DNA of 64,000 nt from Bacteroidota bacterium (GTDB taxonomy: Bacteria > Bacteroidota > JABWAT01). Of the stretch, positions 50,901 through 59,928 are shown piece after piece (position 1 is the first letter of the stretch; each line of letters opens with the position of its first letter). The position numbers and the translations under genes are program-made. Where the stretch lies: the NCBI GenBank assembly GCA_020161835.1, contig JAIUNL010000019.1, forward strand, positions 1-64,000. The letters run 5' to 3'. The notes under the pieces are model-generated. The model was given only the letters and a program-made list of their open reading frames with translations. It was not told the DNA's origin and searched no databases.

Positions 50901-52415
50901 GTGCTTCAACTTTCCCAGCAGCAAAAATTACAGCTCAAACTTTCTCCTCAGCAGATTCAGTACATCAGACTTCTGCAATTGCCGCAGCTTGCGCTTGAAC
51001 AGGCAATAAAAGCAGAACTTGAGGTGAATCCGGCTCTTGAAGAGGGAGGTGAAGATGATATTGATACTTCTGAAGAAGGTGAACAGGCTGATGTAGAAGC
51101 TCAGGCCGATCCGCCCAAAGAAACCGCTGAAAAAGAAGAAAAACCTGAAACTGATGATTCATGGCTTCTTGATGATGCAGGTACGGCTAAAACTTCGAAT
51201 GATGACGAATTCTCCTGGGAAGATTACATCAGCACCGAAGATTTATACGGCTATAAAACCGAGGATTATTATTCCAATTATTCTGATGATGATGACCGGC
51301 CAGATTTCACCCCCGTTCATGTTAGTAACTTTACAGAAAAAATCCGTGATCAGATCCGTCTGCTGAATTTTAACGAAAAACAGGTTTTAATCAGTGAACA
51401 TTTGCTGGGGAGTGTTGATCCTGATGGTTATCTGAGAGTTGAACCAGCCCGGTTCATTGATGATTTTATTTTCAATTTTGGGATGCCGGTTACTGAGCAG
51501 GAAGTTGAACGGGTTCGCAAAGCCATTGCCAATCTTGAACCACCGGGTTATTTAAGCCGGACTTTGCAGGAATGCCTGCTCTTTCAGTTGGTCAATATGG
51601 AAGTGACCGAAACTTCTGAGAATGCAATTGAAATTCTCACGCATTGTTACGATGAATTTACCCGCCGCCACTTTGATCAGATCATGAAAGTTCTTCAGCT
51701 TCAGCCAGATGAACTGAAAGATGCCTTTGAACTGATCAGACACCTGAACCCCAAGCCGGGTGAAGGTGATCATAATCCAAATTCCAATTATATTACGCCC
51801 GATTTTTTCGTTGAAAATGATAACGGTGAGCTCTCTATCGTCCTGAATGACCGTGGAATTCCTTCCCTTCGGATCAATCGGAAATATGTGGCCATGGCCG
51901 TCTCAAAGGTGAGTAAAATTGACGACTCAACCCGTCAGTTTATCCGGAAAAAGGTCGAGGATGCCAAGTTTTTCCGTCAGTCCATTATTCAGCGCAGGGA
52001 AACCATGATGAAGGTCATGACTTCAATCGTTGAAATTCAGCGTACCTTTTTTGAAACGGGTGCCGGACTCAGACCCATGATTCTGAAGGATGTGGCCGAC
52101 CGTATTTTCATGGATATTTCGACCATCAGCCGGGTGGTGAACAGCAAATACGTTCAGACTGAGTTTGGGGTTTTCTCGCTGAAGCATTTCTTCAGTGAAG
52201 GTATTGAAACTGACAGTGGCGAAGAAGCTTCAACCCGTGAAGTCAAAGAGAAGATCCGTGAAATTCTTGAAAACGAAGACGGACAAAAACCATTAAGTGA
52301 CGATAAAATTGCCGAAATCCTGAACGACAAAGGATTTAATATTGCCCGTAGAACCGTTACCAAATACCGTGAAGCGCTGAACATTCCGGTGGCGAGGCTG
52401 AGAAGACAAATTTAA
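50901..52415 (+). CDS. rpoN: RNA polymerase sigma-54 factor
   Basis: A 504-residue sigma-54. Region I is LQLSQQQKLQLKLSPQQIQY and LLQLPQLALEQAI (1-45), followed by an acidic linker (about 50-130), the core-binding domain, the helix-turn-helix near LKDVADRIFMDISTISRVV (about 395), and the RpoN box ARRTVTKYRE near the C-terminus. The start is GTG at 50901. It directs transcription from -24/-12 promoters with enhancer-binding ATPases; none of those is in this window. The possible -24/-12-like site before glnB may be one of its targets. A heptad array starts 4 bases after the stop. Confidence 0.95.
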   Translation: MLQLSQQQKLQLKLSPQQIQYIRLLQLPQLALEQAIKAELEVNPALEEGGEDDIDTSEEGEQADVEAQADPPKETAEKEEKPETDDSWLLDDAGTAKTSNDDEFSWEDYISTEDLYGYKTEDYYSNYSDDDDRPDFTPVHVSNFTEKIRDQIRLLNFNEKQVLISEHLLGSVDPDGYLRVEPARFIDDFIFNFGMPVTEQEVERVRKAIANLEPPGYLSRTLQECLLFQLVNMEVTETSENAIEILTHCYDEFTRRHFDQIMKVLQLQPDELKDAFELIRHLNPKPGEGDHNPNSNYITPDFFVENDNGELSIVLNDRGIPSLRINRKYVAMAVSKVSKIDDSTRQFIRKKVEDAKFFRQSIIQRRETMMKVMTSIVEIQRTFFETGAGLRPMILKDVADRIFMDISTISRVVNSKYVQTEFGVFSLKHFFSEGIETDSGEEASTREVKEKIREILENEDGQKPLSDDKIAEILNDKGFNIARRTVTKYREALNIPVARLRRQI

Positions 52416-52418
52416 TTC

Positions 52419-52604
52419 GAGTGACGGGTGACAAGTGACATGTGACCAGTGGAAAACCGCTTTACACCGAACAGGTTGACTGGGCAATTGACCGTCATCC
52501 TGAGTAATCCTGCATGCAGGATTGTATCGAAGGACGACGGTTCCGATCAACTGACCAGGAATAAAACGATCTTAACACCTTTTTAAACACACCAGAAAAA
52601 TAAA
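52419..52604 (+). repeat. Heptad array and REP between rpoN and hslV
   Basis: GAGTGAC, GGGTGAC, AAGTGAC, ATGTGAC, CAGTGGA (52419-52453), in sense for rpoN with TGA in four units. Then a REP-like unit GTCATCCTGAGTAATCC...GTATCGAAGGACGAC (52493-52540) with the inner palindrome AATCCTGCATGCAGGATT (52506-52523). The hslV promoter was not identified with confidence. Confidence 0.7.
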
Positions 52605-53147
52605 ATGAATCCTGTTATACATTCCACAACCGTTATCGGAATTATCCGTGACGGAAAAGCAGCAATTGCATCAGACGGTCAGGTGACCATGGGCAATACG
52701 GTTGCAAAATCCAATGCAAAAAAAGTCAGAACCATGATGAATGGTAAAATCCTTGCTGGATTTGCCGGATCAGCGGGTGATGCTTTTACTCTGTTTGAAC
52801 GGTTTGAAGCCAAACTTGAACAATATAACGGACTTCTCGGCCGTGCCGCCGTTGAACTTGCCAAAGACTGGCGGACTGACCGCTATCTTCGCCGCCTCGA
52901 GGCCCTGCTGGTTGTCATGAACCGGGATCAGGTTTTTATTGTCAGCGGAACGGGAGATGTCATCGAACCTGAAAACCAGATTGCTGCTATCGGTTCCGGC
53001 GGACCATACGCTCAGGCAGCAGCCGTGGCTCTTGCCAGAAATACATCCCTTTCAGCAGCCGAAATCGCCAAAGAAGCACTCACCATTGCCGGCGATATCT
53101 GCATTTACACCAATACCAATCTGACCTTACTCGAGCTGAATCCATGA
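52605..53147 (+). CDS. hslV: ATP-dependent protease peptidase subunit HslV
   Basis: A 180-residue proteasome-beta-like threonine peptidase forming the dodecameric core of HslVU. The catalytic threonine is in [20 protein letters not shown]. Since seven residues (MNPVIHS) precede TT, a short propeptide must be removed to expose it. Later motifs are [16 protein letters not shown] and [17 protein letters not shown]. It overlaps hslU by 4 bases (ATGA), the usual arrangement. Confidence 0.97.
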   Translation: MNPVIHSTTVIGIIRDGKAAIASDGQVTMGNTVAKSNAKKVRTMMNGKILAGFAGSAGDAFTLFERFEAKLEQYNGLLGRAAVELAKDWRTDRYLRRLEALLVVMNRDQVFIVSGTGDVIEPENQIAAIGSGGPYAQAAAVALARNTSLSAAEIAKEALTIAGDICIYTNTNLTLLELNP

Positions 53148-54547
53148 GTGATTTTTTTACGCCCAAACAAGTTGTTGATGAACTGAATAAATACATTATC
53201 GGTCAGGATCAGGCCAAGAAAGCTGTTGCGATTGCACTCAGAAACCGGTGGAGGCGCCAGCAGGTTCCCGCCGATATGCGTGAAGAAATCATGCCCAACA
53301 ATATCATTCTGATCGGACCTACCGGCGTTGGAAAAACTGAAATTGCACGCCGCCTGGCCAAATTAACCCAGGCACCGTTTGTGAAGGTAGAAGCAACCAA
53401 GTTCACCGAAATCGGGTATGTGGGCAAAGATGTTGAAAGTATGGTTCGTGATCTGGCTGAAATTTCGGTCAATCTGGTCAAACAAATTTACATGGCCCGT
53501 CACGCTGAAAAAGCAAAAGAACTGGCAATTGAACAAGTTCTGGATATTCTGATTCCGCCAATAACCCAATCCAGGCCAGATTCCTGGGGTTCACAGTTTG
53601 CTTTAAACACAGATAATCAGGCTGAATCAGATACTAAACCCACCGCAGAATCTGAACTCAATGAAAAAACCCGTACCAAATTCCGTGATAAAATTAAAGA
53701 CGGAAGTCTGGATGAGCGGGAAATTGAAATTGATATCAAAGGCGAGAATCCGCCCATGATGCAGGTGATGGGTGCCTCCGGAATTGAAGATCTGAACCGT
53801 CAGATTCAGGATATGTTCGACTCGATGGGGCAGAAAAAAGGAAAAAAACGGAAGCTGAAAGTAAAAGATGCGCTCGTTTATCTCACCCAGGAAGAAGCTG
53901 CCAAGCTGATTGATATGGATGCCATCAAGAAAGAAGCTATTGAGCTTGCTGAAAATAATGGCATCATTTTCATTGATGAAATTGATAAAATTGCGGTTTC
54001 ATCCGGGCAAGGTTCAGGACCTGATGTTTCCCGTTCGGGTGTGCAGCGTGATTTACTTCCGATTGTGGAAGGTTCAACCGTTTCAACCAAATATGGTGTC
54101 GTGAGAACCGATCACGTTCTGTTTATTGCTTCTGGTGCGTTTCATATCGCCAAACCCTCAGATCTAATTCCTGAGCTCCAGGGTCGTTTCCCGATTCGTG
54201 TTGAATTAAAATCCTTAACAGAAGAAGATTTTGTTTCAATTCTCACGGTTCCAACTAATGCCCTTACCCGCCAATATGAAGCCTTACTGGCAACTGAAGG
54301 CGTTGAACTTTCCTTTACCGACGGCGGAATCAGGGAAATTGCCAAAATTGCAACCGAAGTGAATCTTGAAGTTGAAAATATCGGGGCAAGACGGCTGCAT
54401 ACCATTTTAAGCACTTTATTTGAAGACATTATGTTCAGAATTCCGGATGATTTATCAGTAGGAAAAGTGGTTGTAACCGCCGAAATGGTGGATTCCAAAT
54501 TGTCAGATCTGGTGAAAAACCGGGATTTGAGCCGGTACATTCTTTAA
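53144..54547 (+). CDS. hslU: ATP-dependent protease ATPase subunit HslU
   Basis: A 467-residue AAA+ unfoldase that feeds substrates into HslV. Walker A is [16 protein letters not shown] near residue 63; the pore loop region is [13 protein letters not shown] near 87; the I domain spans about 110-240; Walker B is [13 protein letters not shown] near 275; sensor 2 is in [12 protein letters not shown] near 410. The C-terminus LSRYIL is the tail that inserts into HslV and activates it. The TAA stop is the start of a heptad array. Confidence 0.97.
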   Translation: MSDFFTPKQVVDELNKYIIGQDQAKKAVAIALRNRWRRQQVPADMREEIMPNNIILIGPTGVGKTEIARRLAKLTQAPFVKVEATKFTEIGYVGKDVESMVRDLAEISVNLVKQIYMARHAEKAKELAIEQVLDILIPPITQSRPDSWGSQFALNTDNQAESDTKPTAESELNEKTRTKFRDKIKDGSLDEREIEIDIKGENPPMMQVMGASGIEDLNRQIQDMFDSMGQKKGKKRKLKVKDALVYLTQEEAAKLIDMDAIKKEAIELAENNGIIFIDEIDKIAVSSGQGSGPDVSRSGVQRDLLPIVEGSTVSTKYGVVRTDHVLFIASGAFHIAKPSDLIPELQGRFPIRVELKSLTEEDFVSILTVPTNALTRQYEALLATEGVELSFTDGGIREIAKIATEVNLEVENIGARRLHTILSTLFEDIMFRIPDDLSVGKVVVTAEMVDSKLSDLVKNRDLSRYIL

Positions 54548-54752
54548 GTTACAAGTTATAAGTTACAAGTCGAGTACAGCGAAGATCCCGAACTAGCTTC
54601 GGGGTTATAAGTGGTAAGTTACAAGTATATTCCCCTCCTTTACAAAAGGAGGGGAGCTTAATTTCAATTTCATAACTTTATTCATTTGTCACCTCCCGAA
54701 GCAGAGGGTCAGGTTGTGATTCGTGACCAGTAACCAATCAAGGAATAAAATC
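54543..54752 (+). repeat. Heptad arrays, REP and hairpin between hslU and the SDR gene
   Basis: TTAAGTT, ACAAGTT, ATAAGTT, ACAAGTC (54543-54570), with the hslU stop TAA in the first unit. Then the REP GTCGAG...AGCGAAGATCCCGAAC (54568-54604), the reverse complement of the one at 20474-20510. Then more heptads (54604-54627), and a hairpin CCCCTCCTTT-ACA-AAAGGAGGGG (54632-54654) that may terminate transcription. Confidence 0.7.
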
Positions 54753-55532
54753 ATGTCATTCTCACTCAAAGGAAAAATTGCCTGCATCACCGGTGCCAGT
54801 TCAGGAATCGGGAAAGCAACCGCACAGGTTTTTGCAGAAGCCGGTGCCAGTCTTATCCTGACTGCAAGAAGAAAAGCATTGCTTGATGACGTGGCAGAAG
54901 AAATCCGAAAAAAATCAGATGTCAAAATACTGACGATTGAGCTGGATGTGAGAAGTCAGGAGCAAGTAGAAAGTGCATTTTCTTCCCTTCCGGCAGAATG
55001 GACGTCCATTGATATTCTGGTGAATAATGCGGGTTTGGCCATGGGCAAAGACAAACTTCAGGATTATAATCTTGATGAAGTGAAGCAAATGGTTGAAACG
55101 AATATTCTGGGTCTTGTTTACGTGACCAAAGCGGTACTGAAGGGAATGACGGAACGGAAATCGGGTCACGTTGTGAATCTTGGATCAACTGCCGGACACG
55201 AGGTTTATCCCGGCGGCAGTATTTATAACGCAACCAAATTTGCGGTCAATGCTCTGAATCAAGGCATGAAAATGGATACGCTGGGCGACAACATCCGGGT
55301 AACCTCGGTAGATCCGGGAATGGTGAACACAGATTTCAGTACCATCCGGTTCAGGGGTGATAAATCAAAAGCTGATTCAGTTTATGCCGGAATGACACCA
55401 CTGGTTGCAGAAGATATCGCGGATGCTATTTTTTGGGCGGTTACACGACCGGCACACGTTAATATCAATGAAATTATCATGATGCCGGTTGATCAGTCAT
55501 CCAACATGCTGGTTCACCGCAAGCCGGTTTGA
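54753..55532 (+). CDS. Short-chain dehydrogenase (YdfG-like)
   Basis: A 259-residue classical SDR. The cofactor motif is TGASSGIGKATAQVF near residue 11, with Arg residues after the second strand (LTARRKALLDD) that favour NADPH. The catalytic set is NNAGLAMG, Ser in LGSTAGHEVYPGG near 143, and YNATK near 155. The order and length match YdfG-type 3-hydroxy acid dehydrogenases, broad oxidoreductases. The ATG at 54753 has AAGGAA upstream. It converges on the amidohydrolase gene with only 9 bases between. Confidence 0.9.
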   Translation: MSFSLKGKIACITGASSGIGKATAQVFAEAGASLILTARRKALLDDVAEEIRKKSDVKILTIELDVRSQEQVESAFSSLPAEWTSIDILVNNAGLAMGKDKLQDYNLDEVKQMVETNILGLVYVTKAVLKGMTERKSGHVVNLGSTAGHEVYPGGSIYNATKFAVNALNQGMKMDTLGDNIRVTSVDPGMVNTDFSTIRFRGDKSKADSVYAGMTPLVAEDIADAIFWAVTRPAHVNINEIIMMPVDQSSNMLVHRKPV

Positions 55533-55541
55533 TATCTGAGC

Positions 55542-56459
55542 CTACATGATAACCGGTTCAACAACTCCGGTCAGTTCAAGTGCATTATGATAGACCACCG
55601 CATGAATTTCATCACGTGTAAACCTTGCATCAGCCATGGCTTTAAGCTGGGCTTCAAGAACATCAGCTCGATATCCGCGTGGAAGTGTGCCCGTATCGGT
55701 CCCGAATAAAATTCGTTTTGCACCAAATACGTGTCGGGTTTTCTTGAAAACATCCGCAAGTGTCAGTTCAGCAGCCTGATATTCAATCCAGTTGTTTGAA
55801 CTGCTCGTATCCACATAAATATTTTGCGAATTTGCCCCGAGCATCAGCGTTTCCCTGAAATATCCGCCACCAAAATGCGGGATGATAAAATTGATTCCGG
55901 GATGACGGTCTGCAATTTCAATCAGATTGATGGGATTTGAATATTGCCCGCCAAAAGTTCGTGGGAGTCCGGCAAGATCACGGAGTTTAATCTTCAGAAT
56001 GCCGAAATGTATTGTTACAATAAAACCGAGTTTCTCAATTTTATCCCAAACCGGACTCAGTTCCGGATCCTGCGGGAAATACCGGTGCATGACCGGGAAG
56101 AGAACAAGTCCTTTAAAGTTTTTTTCCTTAAGCTGATCTAAAACCGCCAGAGCATTTTCTGCAAGCGGATTAAAAATGGCAAAGCCGGTTATTCTTGGGT
56201 TGGTAGGAAGCAGGGCTGCAAGAGTTGGGATTTCATCTGCTGAACTGGCAAATAAAACCATCCGGTCAACGTTGTTTGCTTCCATTTCAGTATAAAGCCG
56301 GTTGATCTGATCCTGAGCCTTTTGCGGAGGAAGTTCAATTCCGGCTTCCAGAAACCGTTTATGAAGTTGTTCAGGATCCTGTGCAAACGGACTTATCCGA
56401 AATAGGCCCTGAAAATAATCGTAGCTGAAAAGATGGGTGTGAAAATCGAAGAATTTCAT
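55542..56459 (-). CDS. Amidohydrolase-2-type TIM-barrel hydrolase
   Basis: A 305-residue metal-dependent hydrolase or decarboxylase of the amidohydrolase-2 (ACMSD-like) group. The metal-binding FDFHTHLF is at the N-terminus (residues 4-11). VTIHFGI near 145, NFIIPHFGGGYF near 185 with another His, and ILFGTDTGTLPRGY near 255 with the late Asp follow in order. The substrate cannot be predicted. The ATG at 56459 has AAAGGAAAAA upstream; the longer frame from 56504 reads through the leader. Confidence 0.85.
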   Translation of the reverse strand: MKFFDFHTHLFSYDYFQGLFRISPFAQDPEQLHKRFLEAGIELPPQKAQDQINRLYTEMEANNVDRMVLFASSADEIPTLAALLPTNPRITGFAIFNPLAENALAVLDQLKEKNFKGLVLFPVMHRYFPQDPELSPVWDKIEKLGFIVTIHFGILKIKLRDLAGLPRTFGGQYSNPINLIEIADRHPGINFIIPHFGGGYFRETLMLGANSQNIYVDTSSSNNWIEYQAAELTLADVFKKTRHVFGAKRILFGTDTGTLPRGYRADVLEAQLKAMADARFTRDEIHAVVYHNALELTGVVEPVIM

Positions 56460-56766
56460 TGTTTTTTCCTTTCTGAAGGGAAGTTGGGTTGACTCAATGT
56501 ACAAAGATTTAAGATCATTTAGGGTTAATTTGCCCTAAAGCTTGGGGGAAAGACCGCCGAGACGCAAAGGTCGCCGAGCGGAGGGAGGGTTTTTTATTGT
56601 AATTGCGTAAAGACGTGATTTATCGCGTCTCCGTAATTTTGATTGGGGGGTCTCCGCATTTTTGAATAGAAATGTATTGGGATGAATCGGATTTCTTTTT
56701 GCATTTCATTGATCCTGTACCTAAATTTGTTTCTCTAACGCTAAAAAGAAAGTGGGTGACAACCCA
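56460..56766. repeat. Gap with repeats and the rpsU promoter
   Basis: Between divergent genes. It holds an ACGCAAAGGTCGCCGAGCGG-type repeat (56561-56580) related to that at the window start, a palindrome AGACGTGATTTATCGCGTCT (56611-56630) of a dispersed type, and the rpsU promoter described separately. No gene is seen. Confidence 0.6.
56699..56729 (+). promoter_or_regulatory. Promoter of rpsU
   Basis: TTG (56699-56701), exactly 20 bases, TAAATTTG (56722-56729). The 5' leader would be about 33 bases and contains TGGGTGACAACCCA (56753-56766), a small hairpin that ends at the base before the ATG. Confidence 0.7.
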
Positions 56767-56961
56767 ATGGTAGGAATCATACTACAAGAAGGCGAAAATA
56801 TTGACCGTGCACTTCGCAGGTTCAAGAAGAAATACGAGCGCAGTGGTGTTCTGAAAGAATACAAACGCCGGACCTTCTTCACAAAGCCCTCTGTCGAGGC
56901 TCGTACTGAACAGCTTAAAGCTATTCGTCGTGCTCAGAAGATTAATCAGGAAAATTTCTGA
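56767..56961 (+). CDS. rpsU: Small ribosomal subunit protein bS21
   Basis: A 64-residue basic protein: MVGIILQEGENIDRALRRFK at the start, KKYERSGVLKEYKRRTFFTK in the middle, and a helical tail, matching bS21. It sits near the anti-Shine-Dalgarno end of 16S rRNA and affects initiation. The ATG at 56767 is chosen over a GTG at 56752. No Shine-Dalgarno site is visible; a short hairpin occupies its place, so translation is probably regulated or uses another mechanism. A terminator follows directly. Confidence 0.93.
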   Translation: MVGIILQEGENIDRALRRFKKKYERSGVLKEYKRRTFFTKPSVEARTEQLKAIRRAQKINQENF

Positions 56962-56970
56962 TAACCAATA

Positions 56971-56998
56971 AAAAATCCGGCTGATGGCCGGATTTTTT
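56971..56998 (+). terminator. rho-independent terminator after rpsU
   Basis: ATCCGGC-TGATG-GCCGGAT preceded by A residues and followed by TTTTT, 10 bases past the stop codon. Confidence 0.9.
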
Positions 56999-57053
56999 AT
57001 TTATAGCAAAAAAATAAAGAATAACGGATTGCATATAAAAAGAGTTTTCTTTC

Positions 57054-57090
57054 CTGCTTACGCCTTAATCCTTACCCCTTAGTCCTTTTA
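57054..57090 (-). repeat. Heptad array after the sensor kinase
   Basis: Minus-strand reading after the TAA stop: AAAAGGA, CTAAGGG, GTAAGGA, TTAAGGC, GTAAGCA. It is seven-base periodic with TAA in four units and lies directly after the stop. Confidence 0.65.
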
Positions 57091-58566
57091 ATAAAATACC
57101 GAATCATCAGGGAAACTTACGGAAAAAATGGTTCCCATCGGTTTATTATCCTTCACTTCAATCTCGAGATTCAGCAATTCCCTGATTTTGCTCACCAGAG
57201 ATAAACCAAGTCCGCTGCCACCCGTTACTTTTGCCCGGCTTTTTTCGATCCGGTAAAACCTGAGGAAAATATTTTTCTTTTCTTCTGCGGGTATTCCCAG
57301 TCCATTGTCAATTACATCCAGAGTGAAACGGCCCGATTCAGGATGTTTTCTGCTTCTGATGATAACTTTGGTTCTGGGTGGGCTATACTTGATTGCATTT
57401 TCAATCAGGTTAAACATAAGCGTGTGAAGCAGGTTCTCATTCGTATTGATAAGGGGTATCGATTCTTCAAGTGACTCGACAAGGGTAATATGTTTCTGGT
57501 CTGCAAGAAACCCAAGCTGTTTGAATAACCGGTTAATCAGGATGCGGATGTCAAGAATTTCAAAATCAAGTTTCTCAGTCGTTTTTTCCTCCCGGCTGAG
57601 TTTTAACAACGTTTGGGTGATCAGAATTAACTGATTTGCCTGAATCAGGGCATTTCCAAGTGACAATTTATAATAATCAGTTTCTCTGTCACGGCTGAGT
57701 GCCAGTTCGAGTTCACCTTTGATAATGGTAAGCGGGGTTAACAATTCATGACTGGCATCTGCCGAAAATTGTCTGACCTGTTCAAAGCTGGATTCCAGCC
57801 GGTCAAATAAGTGATTCAGAGTGGTGACAAGCTGGCCAACTTCATCCTGTTCATCAGTTGACTTGATTCGGGTGCTGAGTTGATTTACCGTAATACTTTG
57901 TGCAGTTGCTACAATTTCGCTGAGTGGTCTGAGGGCAAGTTCAGATAGCACCAGAGCAAAAGCACTTGCAATAATGATGCAAATGATAATCATCCCGATC
58001 AGAACACGGGTCAGACTGTTTAGGAAATCATTAACGGGAACAGAAGATGAAGCTGTAACAACCCACCCGACAATAGGGTAGGTATTGTTTTCAAAAGAAA
58101 GGGCAGAGGTGCTGTCGGGAGTTTTAATTATCGGGAATGATATACAGCGGTGCGGAAATCCCAAAGATGGAATTTCAGTAAATTGGGGTCGGTCTGAAAG
58201 AACTTTTACAGAAAGTTTTCGGGTAAGGGCATTTTCTATCTGATAAATATTGATAGAAAGACCAACAACTGTAGATTCGGGATTGATAATCCAGGTAAGA
58301 AAACGTTTTTTGTTTGATTCAGAATTGAGAATGTACTGAATATCTCTTTTTAGACCCAGACTATCGAACGGTACCTGACTTCGCTGGATTTTGCGCCAGA
58401 TGATTTCAGAATGATCCAATATATCTGTGTCAATTGTCTGAACCATCCACAACCTGACAGAAAACAGCATCATTCCCGAGAAAATGATCATAAAGGCGGC
58501 AATAGAAACGATGAACCAGGTTGTGATTTTGCCGCGAAGCGTTGAAAAGAATCCGGGTAACCGCAA
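57088..58566 (-). CDS. Sensor histidine kinase (HAMP, EnvZ/CusS-like)
   Basis: A 492-residue membrane kinase. First membrane helix about residues 14-36, a periplasmic sensor domain of about 150 residues, second helix near 190-212, HAMP (about 215-265), HisKA with the phospho-His in SADASHELLTPLTIIKGELE near 278, and HATPase with NLIENAIKYSPPRTK, DNGLGIPAEEKKNIF and GSGLGLSLV. The start is TTG at 58566, since no ATG precedes the first helix; GAGG at the end of the regulator gene can serve as its ribosome site. It is 5 bases downstream of its response regulator. The signal is unknown. Confidence 0.92.
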   Translation of the reverse strand: MRLPGFFSTLRGKITTWFIVSIAAFMIIFSGMMLFSVRLWMVQTIDTDILDHSEIIWRKIQRSQVPFDSLGLKRDIQYILNSESNKKRFLTWIINPESTVVGLSINIYQIENALTRKLSVKVLSDRPQFTEIPSLGFPHRCISFPIIKTPDSTSALSFENNTYPIVGWVVTASSSVPVNDFLNSLTRVLIGMIIICIIIASAFALVLSELALRPLSEIVATAQSITVNQLSTRIKSTDEQDEVGQLVTTLNHLFDRLESSFEQVRQFSADASHELLTPLTIIKGELELALSRDRETDYYKLSLGNALIQANQLILITQTLLKLSREEKTTEKLDFEILDIRILINRLFKQLGFLADQKHITLVESLEESIPLINTNENLLHTLMFNLIENAIKYSPPRTKVIIRSRKHPESGRFTLDVIDNGLGIPAEEKKNIFLRFYRIEKSRAKVTGGSGLGLSLVSKIRELLNLEIEVKDNKPMGTIFSVSFPDDSVFY

Positions 58567-58571
58567 TGCGG

Positions 58572-59243
58572 TTACGCCTCTTCAATCTGGTAGCCGATTC
58601 CTCTGACAGTCTGAATAATTTTTACAGGGAAACTTTCATCAATTTTTTTCCTGAGTGCATTGATAAAAACTTCAACAATATTGCTTTGCGGATCAAAGTC
58701 AATATCCCAAACTGCTTTCAGAATTTCAGCTTTTGAAACGACTCTTGTTTTATTACGAACGAGGATTTCAAGGAGGGCAAATTCTTTGTTGCTAAGATAA
58801 ATTGATTTGTCTTCACGGAGCACTTTTTTAGTGATCAGATCGAGTTCAAGTGCACCAGCAGAAAGTTTAAACGGTTTTGAAGAGTTTTTCAGCCGTGAAA
58901 GAGCATTGATACGGACGATGAGTTCCTGTATGCTGAATGGTTTTCTGATGTAGTCATTTGCCCCTGCATTAAATCCGCGGATGACATATTCATCCTGGGT
59001 ATGAACAGTCAATAGAATAATCAGAATATCAGATTGTTCAGCCCGAAGCTTCTGGCAAACTTCGATTCCTTCCATTCCGGGCATCATCCAGTCCAGAATA
59101 ACCAGGTCAAAGTTTTCTTTTGACGCTTTTGTGTAGCCGTCAATGCCATCAGTGGCAATTTCAACCAGATGGCCTTCTTCTGCAAGTCCTTTTTTCAGGA
59201 AGTCGGCTAATGGTTTTTCGTCATCAACAACAAGAATTTTCAT
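58572..59243 (-). CDS. OmpR-family response regulator
   Basis: A 223-residue regulator: receiver domain (1-118) with DDE at residues 7-9, the phospho-acceptor Asp51 in VILDWMMPGMEG, Thr in LLTVHTQDEYVIRGF and Lys in DYIRKPFSIQEL; then a winged-helix output domain (about 128-222) with LSNKEFALLEILVRNKTRVV, EVFINALRKKID and TVRGIGYQIEE. It forms a pair with the following kinase gene, 5 bases away. The target genes are not evident. Its promoter TTG-N20-TTTATTTG is visible upstream. Confidence 0.95.
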   Translation of the reverse strand: MKILVVDDEKPLADFLKKGLAEEGHLVEIATDGIDGYTKASKENFDLVILDWMMPGMEGIEVCQKLRAEQSDILIILLTVHTQDEYVIRGFNAGANDYIRKPFSIQELIVRINALSRLKNSSKPFKLSAGALELDLITKKVLREDKSIYLSNKEFALLEILVRNKTRVVSKAEILKAVWDIDFDPQSNIVEVFINALRKKIDESFPVKIIQTVRGIGYQIEEA

Positions 59244-59265
59244 AGGTCACCTAAGTAAATATGTA

Positions 59266-59296
59266 CAAATAAAAGAAATTTCGTGATTTATATCAA
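59266..59296 (-). promoter_or_regulatory. Promoter of the OmpR-type operon
   Basis: On the minus strand TTG (59294-59296), exactly 20 bases, TTTATTTG (59266-59273), seven of eight positions to TAnnTTTG. The leader is about 20 bases with AGGTGA before the ATG. Confidence 0.55.
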
Positions 59297-59386
59297 GACT
59301 TTCATTGAAATTTACCCTTAAACTAAGGCGCAATTATTAAAGTTACAAGTCAAAGGAATGTTTTGTATTTTTATGATCAAATAATT

Positions 59387-59914
59387 ATGGGGAAAATTTT
59401 GTATTCAATAGAAATTAAAACAGGAAAACTTGATGAACTGTCTGCCGACACGTTAATCTGTCCGGCTGATGAACAGTTTTCAATTTTTGCACCGGCTGTT
59501 CTTAGTCTGTTTCCTTCAGGAAAAACTGGTCTTTTAATTCCGGATACCGACAGTCGCCTGCCGGCTGGAATGGCAGCTGCATTTCAGTCTGATCTGACTG
59601 CTTTTCCCTTTCTGGTTCTTGCCAGCCTCGGATCAACGGTTTCTTTGGTTAAACCTTCCGTATTCAGGAAGGCGATTTACTATTCACTTCTGGTAGCTGA
59701 AGCCAACCAATTTGCATCAGTCGTGATTTCCGTTCCAGATTTCATTTCAACTGGTCTTTCAGAAACTGATTTTACTGAAAACCTGGTCGAAATGCTCAGA
59801 AAATTCAGACAGGAATCGGGTATCTTAAAATCTGTTGTTCTTTGGATACCAGATCAGCCTCTGGCAACACGGGTTAAAGTTGATCTGATTTCCAAAATAC
59901 CCGAAATGGTCTGA
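59387..59914 (+). CDS. Uncharacterised protein, possibly macro/M17-N-like
   Basis: A 175-residue soluble protein. GKILYSIEIKTGKLDELSAD near the start followed by LICPADEQFS recalls the first strand-helix and the NPANE-type motif of macro domains, a fold shared by the N-terminal domain of leucyl aminopeptidases. Later parts (FRKAIYYSLLVAEANQFASV) fit the conserved helix, but glycine-rich ligand loops are not clear. It could bind nucleotides or be a degenerate member. The ATG at 59387 is taken since earlier residues add nothing. It stands alone between two minus-strand genes. Confidence 0.4.
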   Translation: MGKILYSIEIKTGKLDELSADTLICPADEQFSIFAPAVLSLFPSGKTGLLIPDTDSRLPAGMAAAFQSDLTAFPFLVLASLGSTVSLVKPSVFRKAIYYSLLVAEANQFASVVISVPDFISTGLSETDFTENLVEMLRKFRQESGILKSVVLWIPDQPLATRVKVDLISKIPEMV

Positions 59915-59928
59915 AATCCTGAATTGAG

